Positions 31,441 through 44,009 of a stretch of 64,000 bases of DNA are shown here, piece by piece. A program made the position numbers and the translations under genes. Every line of letters starts with the position of its first letter. Positions within the stretch are counted from its first letter, which is position 1. The notes under the pieces were generated by a model, which had not been told where the DNA came from, ran no database searches, and saw only the letters and a list, made by a program, of their open reading frames with translations. The DNA comes from Hydnum rufescens UP504 (lineage: Eukaryota; Basidiomycota; Agaricomycetes; Cantharellales; Hydnaceae): assembly GCA_014904985.1 (NCBI GenBank), contig MU128966.1, forward strand, positions 1-64,000, in the 5' to 3' direction.

Positions 31441-34400
31441 CTTTCTAGTAATGTGGTAATCTCGGGCCCAAGCGCACAAACCCATGAGACTACTTCGGGT
31501 TACAAAGGAGTTCAATGAAAGTTACCAAGGCACCCCAAGGATGAGGACAGTGGACGATAAAGCGCTCGAGTAGGACTTTCGTGGTGACTTCCGCAAAATT
31601 TTCTGATTTGACTTCTGCAAACAAGAATAATGCCAACAATCCAAACCACTGCGTATGTGCGCTTGGATACCGAAGATGCGTGACGATCGCACTCATTAGA
31701 TGATGTTGACCTAAATGGAGAGAGCCAGGTTCAATGTTAAGTTCAGGCTTTCGGCAAGGTGTCATACCGTCGATATCTAAATCTGTTGCCAACCGAAGGA
31801 ACAACGCTCGCCCCAGATCAGGGAATATAAAGATGCTCATGCCTGTCCTTGCTTTGGCCTGAACAACAGATGATGCCCCGACATAAAGCGTCAGGGCATT
31901 AATCAAGGGCAAGCTGTAACGATCCGCCATGAGATCTGAAGGGGAACAGGCAGCAAAAGCCATTCCTTCAACGATCCAGGGAATGAAGGGGATCCTCCAC
32001 CCATGAGAAAAAGATCAAGACCAGCGCGCAAATCACCATCACCAAGGGCGATCGCGTAGTCTGACAGCACGGGGCGAACAGGTCCCATCTCGGCCCTCAT
32101 GTCTACTAAGTGAGGATCCGGTAACATCAACTTGGGGCGGTAGGCGCTAAGCACCACATTCCGAAGTTGAATACAGCACGGGGGTAGGACATCACAAATA
32201 GTGAAGTAGTACTCAGCCAAAAATTCGGGAAAATCATGCAGAAGAACGAGTAATAATCGTCGCACGCCACAGAAGAGACTGCGAGACGCATTTTGGAGAT
32301 CAGCGGTACGGATGAAGGGTGCAAGGAATTTGAGCAGGGATATGAGGAGGCGGTGAAAAGCTGACCAGCCCTAAAGCTTCATCATCAGCATGAGAACCAG
32401 AATCTATTGGAGTACCCTCACAGTTCGACCCTCTGGAAGGAGCAATTTCGGCATGAATAAGTGATGTGAGATGAGAGAGATCCATGAGAAGGCAAATCCG
32501 GGAAAATATGTTGGTTACGTTGGTTGGAGGGCATTGAAGGTGTCACTGAACGAATGCAGGAATCTTGAGTGAATAATATAGGTGACATAATCTGGCTTTG
32601 TACTGACCACAGCGCTATGAGTAACTGGAAATAGGCGCCATGCAGAGTTGCCTCGATCGCGTGCAGATCATTAAAGAGGCTCGAGAACAAACGGAAGGGC
32701 TTCTTCCCGGCCTCTTCGTGGAAATGGGCGAGGACGACCACCGCGATACAGAATTTTGGTGAGATAGTGAACCTTGGTAGCAGCTGCGTCCCCATTGTAC
32801 TTAATCATTAATACAATCAAGCGAGACAGAGCGTCAGCAGGTTGAAAGGCGCTCGTAGTTTCGCCGTTAGCAACCAACTCGGAACACAGTGCGACGCTGG
32901 CTTCAACACATACTCGGTAGAAAAACGAAGAAATCTCCTCTCCCTTGGGAATACCTTGAGCAGTGAGCTGCGTAACCCACGCAACAAAGGATTTCTCCGG
33001 AAATGGTGAGCGCTGGAAAACACGAACCCAATCAGTGTAGTGGCGCGCGAGGCGGTCGTACATCGCCGTGTCTGGCGATTCATCAGATAAACCTTCTCGT
33101 ACACCTTGGAGATCATCGAGCAAACGAATCGCACTCATAACCCGGTTGAATAAGCAATGTATGCCGAGAAGACATCCACCTGACTCGCATCGATTCCTTT
33201 CCGTAATTGAACAGTATGACCTAGAGCATCCAGAGAATGACGGAAGTGTTGGCGTGACGCATACGGGGCTGGGCCAAGCAAACAGTCCCGAATGAGGTCG
33301 GCAGTAAAATTAATCGCGCTGGGTTTGAGATCGCGCATGATCAACTTGGCTAACTGGGCGTCTTGTTCCATGATTGGAACAAGGTTGCTTTTCAACAGGA
33401 GGGCCGTAACAGGATCATTGAATTTTCTCTGTAAACATCCTTACCACCAAGATCGCCTTCACAACGGCTAACACTTACTTCGTCCTCGGCATGCACAAGC
33501 CATTCAATCACCTCTTTACTTACTTGGGCCGATGTTTCACAAAGGCGATCCAGGAGAGCGGCATACACCTCGCGTCCTAGTTGCGTGGGAGCTTTGTAAA
33601 GAAGCTGAACCACTTTTGGCGAAAAGGCTAACATGGTATCTTCACGGTCAGCGGCTTGACTGGCGGTAACTAATATCTGGCGAATGAGCAGGCTAATGTC
33701 GTGGTTGGCTGGGAGTGAGGATGCCGCTTGGGTAGGAGGCATCTGATCGAGGAGTCGCTCCAGCTCAATGATGATTTGCTGTGTAGACCGTGACACATAA
33801 AGATCTCTTTGCAAATAGGAGCACATAGTACGCACCGCAAATCGCTCCAGCGATTGGTTGTGCCCTAGTAAACCATGCGCAGGATGAATCTCTGGCATGG
33901 TAGATCCATTGATGTAGGGCAAAGCATGTTGCTCATTACGAGGGAATGGCGCAGGTCCGTGAACGCTAGTGCCAACGAAGCGGCACGAGTCGACATCTAG
34001 CGGGTACTGTGAGCAGACATGTAATCCATCACGTTGAGTTCATGGACACACCGAAATCCCCATATACACGGAATTGTTCGTGAGAAAGTGCACTCGGATG
34101 CGGACGAAGGGGTTCTGGGAGGCCAGCAGCAAAAGTAGGAAGTGCAACTGCACTGTCCCAGTAGGGTTGTCCAGTGCGCTGCTGCTTGAAAAAGTCAACC
34201 AACATGCAGACACTAAACAGGCACACTACTGACTTCACGGTGCATGCGGTGGTCGTTATGCGCCAGGATGAACACATCATCAACATCAGCGACAGCATGT
34301 TCTTTAGCGGCGTTCTCAATCACTGAACAAGCAATATCGATAGTCTGCCACTATCAGCATGACGACGTATTCCGAAACAACTTGCTGTATACGATAACCG

Positions 34401-34870
34401 AAGCATCAAAAGTTGTCCCATTAGATAGAATGAACACCAGAAGAATTCACCTCGGTATATCCTTGTTCAGTCAAAAGGTGACGGGCGTGAGTGACCATAT
34501 TGCTCCGAAGCGGCTCCTTGCATGGAAATCGAGGTCGCCAGATTTCCAGCAAGGTATGCATCATAAGATGCGCTGCTTTGCGCATCTTTTCTTCATCCTG
34601 CTCTAATGCGAAATCTTTGGCAACAAGCTCTCGCGTCGAGATCCCTGCAATAGTGGCCAAACACTCAACAACCGGAAGTATGATCTGAAAGGTATCAAAA
34701 TCAGGATATTTCATTGACGCTGTAAATGGGTGGGTAAACCAAACTAACCTCACAAACAGCTCGCTCGACGGTCATTTGAATTACACGCTTGACTCCAGGA
34801 CTGAGAATCAACGAAGCGAGTTGCGCGTTGGTCGTGGAACGTTCCGTCGCGATGACGAACGTAAGGGCCC
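31441..34870 (-). pseudogene. NOT1: 3' part of NOT1 (CCR4-NOT scaffold)
   Basis: Minus-strand exons follow the order of NOT1 from the central CAF40-binding region to the end: NAQLASLILSPGVKRVIQ (34.8 kb), LPVVECLATIAGISTRELVAKDFA (34.6), the PYWDSAVALPTF segment (34.1), a long exon with SLLIRQILVTASQ and KVVQLLYKAPTQLGREVY (33.5-33.9), LLDDLQGVREGLSDESPDTAM (33.1), FFYRVCVEASV, then NOT1-domain blocks LLLVLLHDFPEFLAEYYF, NVVLSAYRPKL and LERFIVHCPHPWGALVTFIELL (31.5). Introns keep good splice sites. A one-base frameshift near 32760 and a small deletion near 31490 break it. NOT1 scaffolds mRNA deadenylation in the cytoplasm. The N-terminal two thirds are absent here; the preceding part is at 44010-45175. 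Confidence 0.85.
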
Positions 34871-34954
34871 ATGTCAAAACTGTTGTCCCACTGTGACAGT
34901 TTTCATCGAGACCCGAATGGCACCCAATAACGCCTCACAGAGCAGGTGCGCAGG

Positions 34955-36187
34955 GCGAAAGTGACAGCTTCTTATCTTCCTCGTCATACAATCGGGCAAG
35001 AATCGTGCCTTCCCTCATGCGATCATGGTCGATCCAAATGTCCTTTAGCACAACGGGGTCACCCATCTCCTTGCCATGTTCGTCGACTCCGATGGCTTCA
35101 TAGACGCGAGTCCCTCGACCTCGGAGTGGCTCTGCACCAAACGACGATAAGATCTTTCTGGTTCGGAACCTCCTGTCTTTCTTGTTCGTCGTTGGAATGA
35201 ACAGTAATGATGAACTGGGACGGATCTCCTGGGGCACGCATCATAGTAGGGTCAAAGCCCAGTGAAGCCCTATCAGCGAACGCAAATGCAGCAAACAACT
35301 CGACGAGTGCTTTCGGTTCCTACATACAGTTCGGTGCACCGAAAATAATTGAATATATAAACATACGCACGGCAATGAAATCGAAACGGCTCGCTGACGA
35401 CGACCGATGACCGACAACAGAACCATACCCTCGTCGTGGCATTTTCGATCGTGATCCCATATGTCGCTCTGCGGCACGGATCGTCTCTCATGATATGTTG
35501 CATACTCCATAGACACTTCCGCACGTCCTAGGGGGAAACGTAAGTATCCCATAGCATCCCATAGTTTGCAAAGAATACTTGCGTCGTCCAATTCATCTGA
35601 TCCATCCTTCCGCTTGTATTCACATGAGGGCGATGTCCGCCCATGATGGAATTTCTCCGTTCACGTCGAATCTGTCCTTGGCTACCAAATAACCGTCAGG
35701 CCTAGTGGCATTATACCTGTCAGCCGACGTCGGTGTCATTGATGGATTCTGCTCGAGTTCAAGTGTGCAGTGGTCCGCAGTTAGCTTCGAGTCTGAGTTT
35801 TCAATTACCGCGGTGACGATGTTCTTGAAGATCTCTGTCATAGTTTTGAACGCTGCGTCTTCTCACCAGATTGGGCTTTAGGCTCTATGTTGAAGGCTTT
35901 CCATTGACCTGAAGGAGAAAGGACGCCACCGGCCATCGACTTGAGTGTATTCATGGTGGCATCAAGATCAAAATCGGGTCGGCGCGTGCTAAGAAATCCA
36001 TGAAGGCCTGAAAGGTTACTCGGGGCACGGCGGAACCCAAGTCGTCGAGGACGGCCAATCTGGCTTCCTCGAGGTCATTATTTTGGTAGGAACGACTGGA
36101 GTGGACTTTCTTTGCGTGAATTGGAGACTCGTGGACAACTGGAGCCTGCTGCCTTGCAGGAGATTGTGAATTTCGCGACATGAACAA
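34955..36187 (-). pseudogene. FunK1-type fungal kinase fragment without its catalytic lobe
   Basis: From ATG 36187 the minus strand reads a typical FunK1 N-terminus: LDDLGSAVPRVTFQAFMDFLA, then (after a frameshift near 35970) DFDLDATMNTLKSM, (another near 35855) MTEIFKNIVTAVIENS, RYNATRPDGYLV, WADIALMWEYKRKD, the MRDDPCRRATYGITIEN block, FADRASLGFDPTMMRAPGDPSQF, and GRGTRVYEAIGVDEHGK ... VLKDIWIDHDRMREGTILARL. It then stops being homologous at LYDEEDKK, before the His-rich loop and catalytic core. Frameshifts and truncation make it a pseudogene. The break lies about 90 bases from the start of the NOT1 fragment on the same strand. Confidence 0.8.
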
Positions 36188-36189
36188 TT

Positions 36190-37920
36190 ACGCGCGCTTT
36201 CGGAAAGTTCCTTGACCGCGTACATGCCTGTACATGCTGTCGTCTTCTCATCGCTTGTCACGAAATCCTCATACGAACCGGAAATGACTAAGGCTTTCCT
36301 ACACGGTCACACCGAAACTATAAGAACTGTGCAGCCGGAGAGTGTGCAGTTCACCAAGGTGCGGTGTTTTTATCTCTCCAATTCTGAGGCACAACGACGC
36401 TGAAGATCTTTGTAGACGTTCTTCTCCGAGCCAGTCCCACCTATAAGATCAAGGGGCTGCGCACGGTTTGCGATGCCCATGTGAAGCCCACACGCGAATG
36501 CGGCAAAGGCCTAGCACAAGACCGGTGTGTGTGCACTCGCATGACAAAATTTGGCGCATTCTCAACATCTCATAGGCATCTCTACGCACTCTACTGTCTT
36601 CGCCAGCGCGAGATCATGAGCGTGCCATGAGATGGCAGTGCAAACCAGTCGAACAACGGAACAGGTCTTCCGACCCTCTTCACGGACCCAGGTTGGCATC
36701 TGCTCAACACTAGCATCTTATCTACTTCCAATTGTGGGAATCCTGCTCTTCGCCTGTTTGGATTCGGGCCCATCGCATCGGATGGATTTGGGATTGGATA
36801 CATCATCAAAGAGGATGCGATATCCATGTGGGTTCTTTGTGTAGTGAACACTTCCAGACAGAAACCAATGAATGTACATTCACGCACAGCTGCGCCTCTT
36901 CAAAGCATCTCCAAACCCGACGTTTCTTGGACACAATAGCACAGTATCTTCAAGATGTACAACGTCTCGTGATGCATATCTATCGGCAGGCTAATGAACG
37001 TACGAGCGCATTTGTGGGTAGATCCCGCTATACTGGATCGTCCAATACAGGTGACTAACTATGTTGATCCCCTGTCCTTAGGTATCGTCATGGGGCCGAC
37101 ATTTCGCTGGCGATTCGTTAGTCTGATCCTAGGGTGGTTTTCTGTCCGCACCGTTTGTTATTCGGTGTTCTTAGATGCGTCACCTTGCCCACATCTGACT
37201 GCGAGCACAAACTCCTGAAATTTGCATGTCAGTGTCTTGTCTCGTTCATATTCACTTACGCGACCTTGAATCGTCGCAGTGAGTGGCGGTTTGGATCGTC
37301 TTTTACAACAATTTCCGCGCACCCTGGCAATTGGACGCGCCTCAAGATCTCAAATTAAACACCAACCGGACCAGGCTAGGATCGTTTTCCCTTCCGCCAG
37401 GGCGAGTTCTCACTATCGCCATGGATTCCAACTCGACTTCGTGATGCAATTGTGGCTCTCTAGATGAGATGAGCCATTGCTTGTCAAGGGCCCGAACCCA
37501 TCTTTGGCCCTAATCAACTCCTCTATGATGCCACTGTGTGGACAACTGTCTGGCGGATTCTCAGCCCCAACAATCTCGTCGATTTCAAGGACCGATGTAA
37601 TAGTGCGAGGCTCTGTGAGGAGGTAAAGCAAATTGATTCTTTACCTTGATAATTTAAAGTGTACGAGAAGCTTGATTGCTTAATATATCATATATCATGA
37701 GTCCTCATCCGAACTGATATGCCTAGGCCATACTTTGTGCCATGGGAATGAATAGATTGTGCGAGTGCTAGAGATTACGAACATGAAGGACATGGAAGCA
37801 TAGAAAGTACTGCTGTTAGGTGGATCCTGTCATGCAGAGTGATCGGGGGGGGGGGGGGTCGTGCATCCCGGGAATACAGACCCCAGAAGTGGGTATATCG
37901 ATTTGAAAGGGGGGACTCTG
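36190..37920. other. Intergenic or decayed, unassigned
   Basis: Several short frames (for example minus 36591-36887 and 37413-37631, the latter with RTITSVLEIDEIVGAENPPDSCPHSG) look protein-like but join nothing I recognise. A run of about 14 G lies at 37845-37858. Confidence 0.35.
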
Positions 37921-37926
37921 GCGTTA

Positions 37927-39120
37927 TCATTGGTAGAATGGCGGGGTTGTTAGTGACAGTAGCTTGAGAAAAGCAGTCAAGTCATACCTCACGTACATGC
38001 ACCATCGGGTGCGAGTAGCCGGAGTTGTTCTTGCAGTTTCGCAATCTGCACCTCTGCAGCGTCCACTTTTGCTTCTGCCGCACGACGCTGGTCTGCTCTG
38101 CGAGCTACCTCGAGCTGTCGCCGTCCCCTCGTGAGCAGCCGTTCTCCGCTGCCGCTGGCCTCCTCTGCCCGCTGCCTCCTCGCTGCTGCTGTGCCTCTCC
38201 GCTGCCTGTGCCTCCTCCGCTGCCTGAGCACGCAGCTCGGCCGTGTGTAGGTTGAGATTCTTCCTGTGAATATTTACTTGATTATTAGAGATAAAGTGAT
38301 CCATTCCGTAAAAAAAGAAATACAGACTCTTATCGTATTAAACTTCCCATATATCAAGAATCTTGGGCTGGTCTGCCACAAGATCCCTTCCCGCATATCG
38401 ACAAGGAGTCCTTCGGGGATTTCCCCATCATCTCCCCTCCCCACTGCGTTCGGATGAAAAGCCAGATCGACCGAGCAAGCCACCAGCAATCGCAGTCCAC
38501 AAGTGATATTCCGTCTCTGCGTCGATACCGCATACGCGCGAGGATGACATCGACAACGTTTGGACGACTATCCACCGCTCGAAAATGTGTCACACCGAGG
38601 CTTCGTAGCGAGGAGTTCTTTCCGGAGGATCCTGGTTTTGAAGCAATAAAGTACTTTTTGATCGCGTCACCATCGAGCGGCTGGCACCAATCCGCCGCCC
38701 TGCCTTCGCGCTCCGCACCCTGCTGATCTTTCGCTGCCTGTGGAGAGCCCCCGAAAGACTTGGGGACAAGACTATCAGAAGACCCCTTGGCTGCGTGCCA
38801 AGGGTCATTCTCGAACGACATGCGATCAATACGCAAATAGACGACCGAGCGAGGGTCTCGCTCAAAGACCAACGTTAAGCCTTCGTGCTTGAATTTCTCG
38901 AAACGTTCCCAGTGGAAGATCGTAGCAAGCTTGAAGGCAGTGTAGGGAGGACTCTCATCGTGCGTTAGATTGACTAGTTGCGTGTACCAGACCCCTAGGG
39001 GCCTCTTGGCTAGATTGCCTGGCAGTAAGAAGGGGGAATGGAGTCGCGAGGTGGTGATGGATCAGACATCTTGAGGAATGAAAGAAGCTTGGAGAAGAAC
39101 ACCATATTTTTATCCACTCT
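37927..39120 (-). pseudogene. Right-arm copy of the inverted-repeat gene, frameshifted
   Basis: Encodes the same protein as 1918-2364 but extends further: after LVFERDPRSVVYLRIDRM come AADWCQPLDGDAIKKYFIASKPG, VDVILARMRYRRRDGISLVDCDCWWLARSIWLFIRTQWGG, and, after a gap, an Ala/Glu/Arg-rich coiled coil (NLNLHTAELRAQAAEEAQAAERH, then in another frame AEAKVDAAEVQIAKLQEQLRLLAPDGACT). Near 39034 this copy has five C where the left arm has six, which throws the first dozen codons out of frame. The coiled-coil exon also needs a frame change. The family is unknown to me. It sits inside the arm's inner end. Confidence 0.6.
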
Positions 39121-41022
39121 GCCTCGCGCGCATGAGGTAACGAGTCACAAGTCAGAAGAATCGCTGGCCACGACGCAAACGCATGGTCGCTTCGAAAGTT
39201 CGTTATGGCTGTGTCATTCGGAAGCCGCCGAAAGACCACTCGCGCTCTGCAACGTCAACCATTAGCACTACTCGTACCCACTCTATATGTCAGCATGATC
39301 TCTCGGCGCCAGGAACATACAATAGTGCTTCATGCATCGCGGATAGTGATCCCAACCCAGTCGATCTGCGGCTTGCCTTGTACGCACTCGAATCCTTTGC
39401 CTATGGACACTATACGACTGACAATCCAGGTTTAATTTTGTGCCCTTTATATTTACAACTGTGTAGGTATCATAAACTTTGGACTAGTCGACTCGCTAGT
39501 CGACTTGGTGGCCCACGGTAGTTTTGTTCCTGATCAGTATCGCAAGCCTTACTGACGAGGCTTAGGTTTCATCCAGTAATCCGATATCCTTCAGCCACCG
39601 TGACACCCCGGCTCGCTTTCTTCATCCCATAATCCGCCGAACCCTTCTCGCTCTCATAATCACACTGACGGTCCCAGGGGCAGCGCCCAGGGTCACTTCG
39701 CAAGAACATTCCCGGTGTGCTCAAGGTTTGCCCATTGCACACCCCTCCTCGCCCCAATCTTCCTAGACGACTAGAGTCAACGCGGCGAAACCAGGACTCG
39801 TTCTTCAACGGTCACGAAGCCATCACCAGTTCCTCAACAATGACGAAGAATGGGGAACACCAGTAGCATGTCCTAAACTAAGCACGCGGTTAGGATATCA
39901 CGTCCCCCACTATTTGGTATGGTCTGGATGCTTGTCGATCTACCTGGTGTGACCATAGTGCGGATTCGTCACTATTTATACCTCATGGACCTGACGTGTT
40001 TCGTTAGAAACCAGTGCGCGAGTGCGCGATCAACCCCATGATATCCAACGTCAGATTCAGGACATCCCTATGTGCCATATCTTGCGCCAAATCCCATAAT
40101 CTTGGGGTTGCTGGCGGATTCGGATGGGTTGAAAATGGCAATCGAACCGGAAGGTGAGTACGTCATGTTCACCGCCGACATGTCTTTCCACTCCTAACCG
40201 TGACCTCCTGTAATGTCAAACTTGGCCCCGGCCCCAAACGTCGACGTGATCAGTTGGCGAGCAACAGCACACACGCACGGCTTCACATGACGGTTAGTGA
40301 TCCCAGTCAGTCAACTCGAATCTTTCGCCCATGGACACCATCACAGTCATCCAATTCGCCAAATGGTACTAGGCTCCATGCTTCGCCTTTGTATGACGGC
40401 CAAGTAGGTGTTGTGAAATCTAAACTTGTGCACTTGATCGTCGTGGTTCACATTCTGATGAGCCCGGCCGATCAGGCTTGGGGATTTTATACAATGTTCC
40501 GATATTCCTCACCCATCGCAACTCTAGCGACTCATTCTCTTCCCCTCTCATCCTCGGCCCAATCCTTTTCACTCACTCACGATCAGTAGCAGCGTCCCCT
40601 TGACCTTCGGATAATGATCAATTAGATCTTGTCAAAGAAGATCAAGGTCGCAGCAAACCAAGGTCGACGTGATGTGGGTGTTTTGGCCCTGAATTATTTG
40701 TGCACCTCTAAACTGCTGGGGGGATCAAGTGACAGATGTAATTTTAGTAGGTCGGGGTTGATTTGGATTGTCAGGCATGTGCAGTATAACATGTATGTAT
40801 GGTGACGATACTAGGCCAATCACCCTCTATACTATCCCTTGTAAGAGCAATGACTACCTTCTCTTTCGAGCGGCGACTCCAATGGTACTAGCCATTTCTG
40901 CCCTTGGCCGTTTCTGCAACACTACCATCAAGTATAGAACAACTAACATGGACATTAGGTAGTTCACTGTTCTAGATATCACACCCACACCCCCTTCCAA
41001 GAGTCCAGTGTCTGTGGTCGGC
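38722..41022 (-). repeat. Right arm of the large inverted repeat
   Basis: Reverse-complement partner of 1-2312, ending at about 41022 where the left arm reaches the window edge (CGACCACAGACACTGGACTC). Shared landmarks include the GTCGACTAGCGAGTCGACTAG hairpin region (1540-1562 and about 39481-39503) and the AATCAACCCCGACCTACTAA block (241-260 and 40745-40764). Confidence 0.9.
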
Positions 41023-41399
41023 GGCGGCGTTATAAGGGCCACCACAGTTGGATATCATGGACTTGCTAGTTAACAGATCTCTTTATCCTCCACCGCACAT
41101 GCGCATACGATGCTGACAGGGCTTCCAGCCCCACTTGACGTCGTGTTCTTGCTTAAAATTGCCATACGCGTAAATTCGTATATAGTATCAGAAGAGCCAG
41201 TCTTAGTGTAATGTTCAAGCGCGATTCTGAACTAGCCATATGTGCGCAATGTGACCGTTGACCAAGTCCACCTTCGGAGAATAATCAAGGATGAACAAGT
41301 GAAGCAAAGACATCTATAACAGAATGGAGTATCATATAAACGACTTGCGCATGTGAGGCAGTCATCACGTCCCTAAACAACAGCGGACATGGATCAGTA

Positions 41400-42650
41400 A
41401 GTGAATGAGTTAGATCACAAAGGTGATCTCACCCCTGGCTGAGGCCAGTTCCAATGCTCTGATCTTGGCCTCAAGACTCGCTCGTTCCTTCTCGAACTTG
41501 GCTCGCTCGGTCTCGATCCTAGCTTCTGCTTTTGCTCGCTCGGCCTCGACCCTAGCTTCTGCTTTCGCTCGCTCAGCTCTGCGATCCTCGCTTCTGTGTT
41601 CGCTCGCTCGGCCTCGACCCTAGCTTCTGCCTCCGCTGTCTTCGCCTCGGCATCGAAAATTAGTAGTTCAAGCTGCTGACGCTCCAGTTCTCGCTGTTGT
41701 TCACGGTGTTGTTCCTCCTTGAGTTGCTCTAGTGTCTTTTTCTTCGTTACCCCACTTTGCTCCACCACCTACGGTCGGATAAGAAACATGAAAACACGTT
41801 AACACGTTCAGAAACACATGGAAGGAAGGCACGGAAGACCGAGATGGTGATACTCACACATACGTTATACTCATCGATGAGTGCCTCGTAATCCATTCTC
41901 TGCAATGATCCCAAAGATACTTTGAAAAGTCCGAACGACCACGTTCCCGCAGTATCGTGAATGGTGAATGGTTCGGTAGGCGGGAATTTTTCTTTAAGGA
42001 TGAACAATATCGCGTTCGCATACCAATAACAGTTTTGTCCGGTCGGGGTGTAGTGCAATCGTCGTTCGGTGGGCAGCGATCGCAGCATAGGAGAAATGCA
42101 TGAGGTTAGGACTGGTGGTGCAGCACGGGTGTCTGAAGGGGAAGAGGGGGAAGAGGAAGACGGGACATTCGATTCTGAGGTTGCAAACTTCATGGACCCC
42201 CGCGGAAGGTAGGTAGAGCGAGAGTATCGCGATATTTTTCTCTTCATGAAGCACTCGACAGCATCATCGAAGGTCGCTGGGCCACGGATCACCAAAACCA
42301 TATCATCCGCTGGGACAGTTCCCAGAGATCTAGAAGACGAACTGCTCGAACGATTCGAACATTGCCTTCATCCTGGATTCTCCCCTGATTCATCGCCTTG
42401 ATGATGTCGTTCGTGGTGGCCTTGTGGTCGAGATTGGAATACTGCGCCGATCTTCGACGGCAATGAAGAGAACCTCTTCAGGAGATTTGAACATGCCAAT
42501 GAGGAATTCATGTTCCACGTTATACTCATTCTTGAATAGGCTGGATCTCGAGAAGCTCATAAGACTCGACAAGTTTCTGGCACTTGAAAGCATGCTGGCG
42601 CCAGAGCTCGATCGTCCAGGGGTTGGTGTACTTCAGTAGATGAGAATTTG
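41400..42650 (-). pseudogene. Paralogue of the inverted-repeat gene, coiled-coil tail frameshifted
   Basis: Minus-strand blocks: YNVEHEFLIGMFKSPEEVLFIAVEDRR (42.5 kb), ATFDDAVECFMKRKISRYSR with a Ser-rich spacer (42.2), LHYTPTGQNCYWYANAILFILKE (42.0), GTWSFGLFKVSLGSLQRMDYEALIDEYNV (41.9), then a coiled coil with VEAERA and AEAR heptads (41.4-41.77). This is the same layout as the gene in the inverted repeat arms: variable N-terminus, a Trp/Tyr-rich helix, and a coiled-coil tail. In the coil the frame must shift near 41585; after it the true frame reads ERAKFEKERASLEAKIRALELASA and ends at 41416. A 42-base coding repeat lies in the coil. Function unknown. Confidence 0.55.
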
Positions 42651-42899
42651 AAGCTTCGACCGAAGCTGATATGGTCGTTGAGCTGCGGTGAGGGCGTTCA
42701 AGTTCATTTTGAGGTCGTGGAGGAGAGCAACAATGCGTTGGCTAAATCGCGGTGTTGCACGGCGAGGTTTTATACCTTCCTGCAGGCGATTTTCATCACC
42801 TTTCTTAGCTTTCGCCATGCGAACCCATATCTGACACAAATCATGACTCGGTAAGTACCGGTGTTGACGCAAAGCGACAATAAGCCAAGTGCCAGCACT

Positions 42900-43940
42900 C
42901 AGAGTGAGAACGCCTCTAGTCCCAAGGTTTTGCTGGACTGTCTAGCTCATCCCCTTGCAATTGTTTCCGATGTTAGTGGTGCGCTTTAGCCACGTGCTCC
43001 GCTCAATTGCAGGTCTACTTGGCACGCTGCAAGCATCGCTGTCGTGAAACTTAGGACCTAGGCCGAAAGCAGTGGATTGGAGATTCGGGCTCCAAGGCAA
43101 GTATGTAGCACTGACCCAAGCCTCGTTGTGATAACACCTTGACGTCCTATTGTCTCTCTGGAGATACACTGTATTGAAATTAACTGAATCGGTTTGTCCT
43201 AGGGCACGCTGATTCCCGTTGCAAACCTTGCGCTATGTGCTATGTAGATCCAAACTTTTTCACATTCAGCACCTGATATTATGCGGTGGATTGTACCCAG
43301 ATGGTGAGCAGTTAACTAGTATGTTGTCGCCGCATTCGATCACACTATCCTTGATACACCTCAACTCTCTCCACATGAGTCCCCGTAAAGTGATGATCCG
43401 GGCAGTCGTTATGCATTGCCCCTGAAAGCATGCACTCGTACTGAGCGATACGGATATTACTGACTCTGCTTTGTACTATCTCTAGCGTTCCGCATCGTGG
43501 ATCTTGGTGCGGGCAATAAATGAGTTATACGGTACCACCTACACAATGCACAATAGTGCCATCAAATCTGAAGCACGCTGTCGTCCTTTCGAGATAGAAC
43601 GATGTGCACACATCGCTATCACCACAAAGCAGCTGTCCGAGAGGTGATTCAATGTGAGTCGCTGCATTAGATCGTCGGCATCTCGCCTCTTTTCTTTTTT
43701 GGGATCCACTGAGCAGTTGGAGACATGTAACACTAACATGATGCTTGGTGATACAGATACTTCCCGCCAGGGCAGTTTTAGACGGTCGATCTCATAGTCG
43801 CTTACAGGGGACGACAACACCGGATGGACGTGGATTTAAATGATTGCGGCGGGGTCATAGGTGAAGGCTTTCAAACCCGGGATCTCTTGGACTAACTCTC
43901 ACTTGGATCAGCAGGCTTTATCTGGTCTCATAACGTGCAG
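42900..43940. other. No recognisable gene
   Basis: Short frames occur on both strands (for example minus 43539-43820 with VDPKKEKRRDADDLMQRL) but none can be joined or named. Confidence 0.4.
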
Positions 43941-44009
43941 AGATGGCACCTCACCACCAATGGCAGCGCAAGCTGTATATTGGTGGTTCAATACTTTCGA
44001 TCACACTAC

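Noticed and set aside
1..41022. A Starship-type giant mobile element between the inverted arms
   Set aside because: No DUF3435-type captain gene is visible, Starships do not carry 2-kb inverted ends, and the enclosed genes are decayed fragments.
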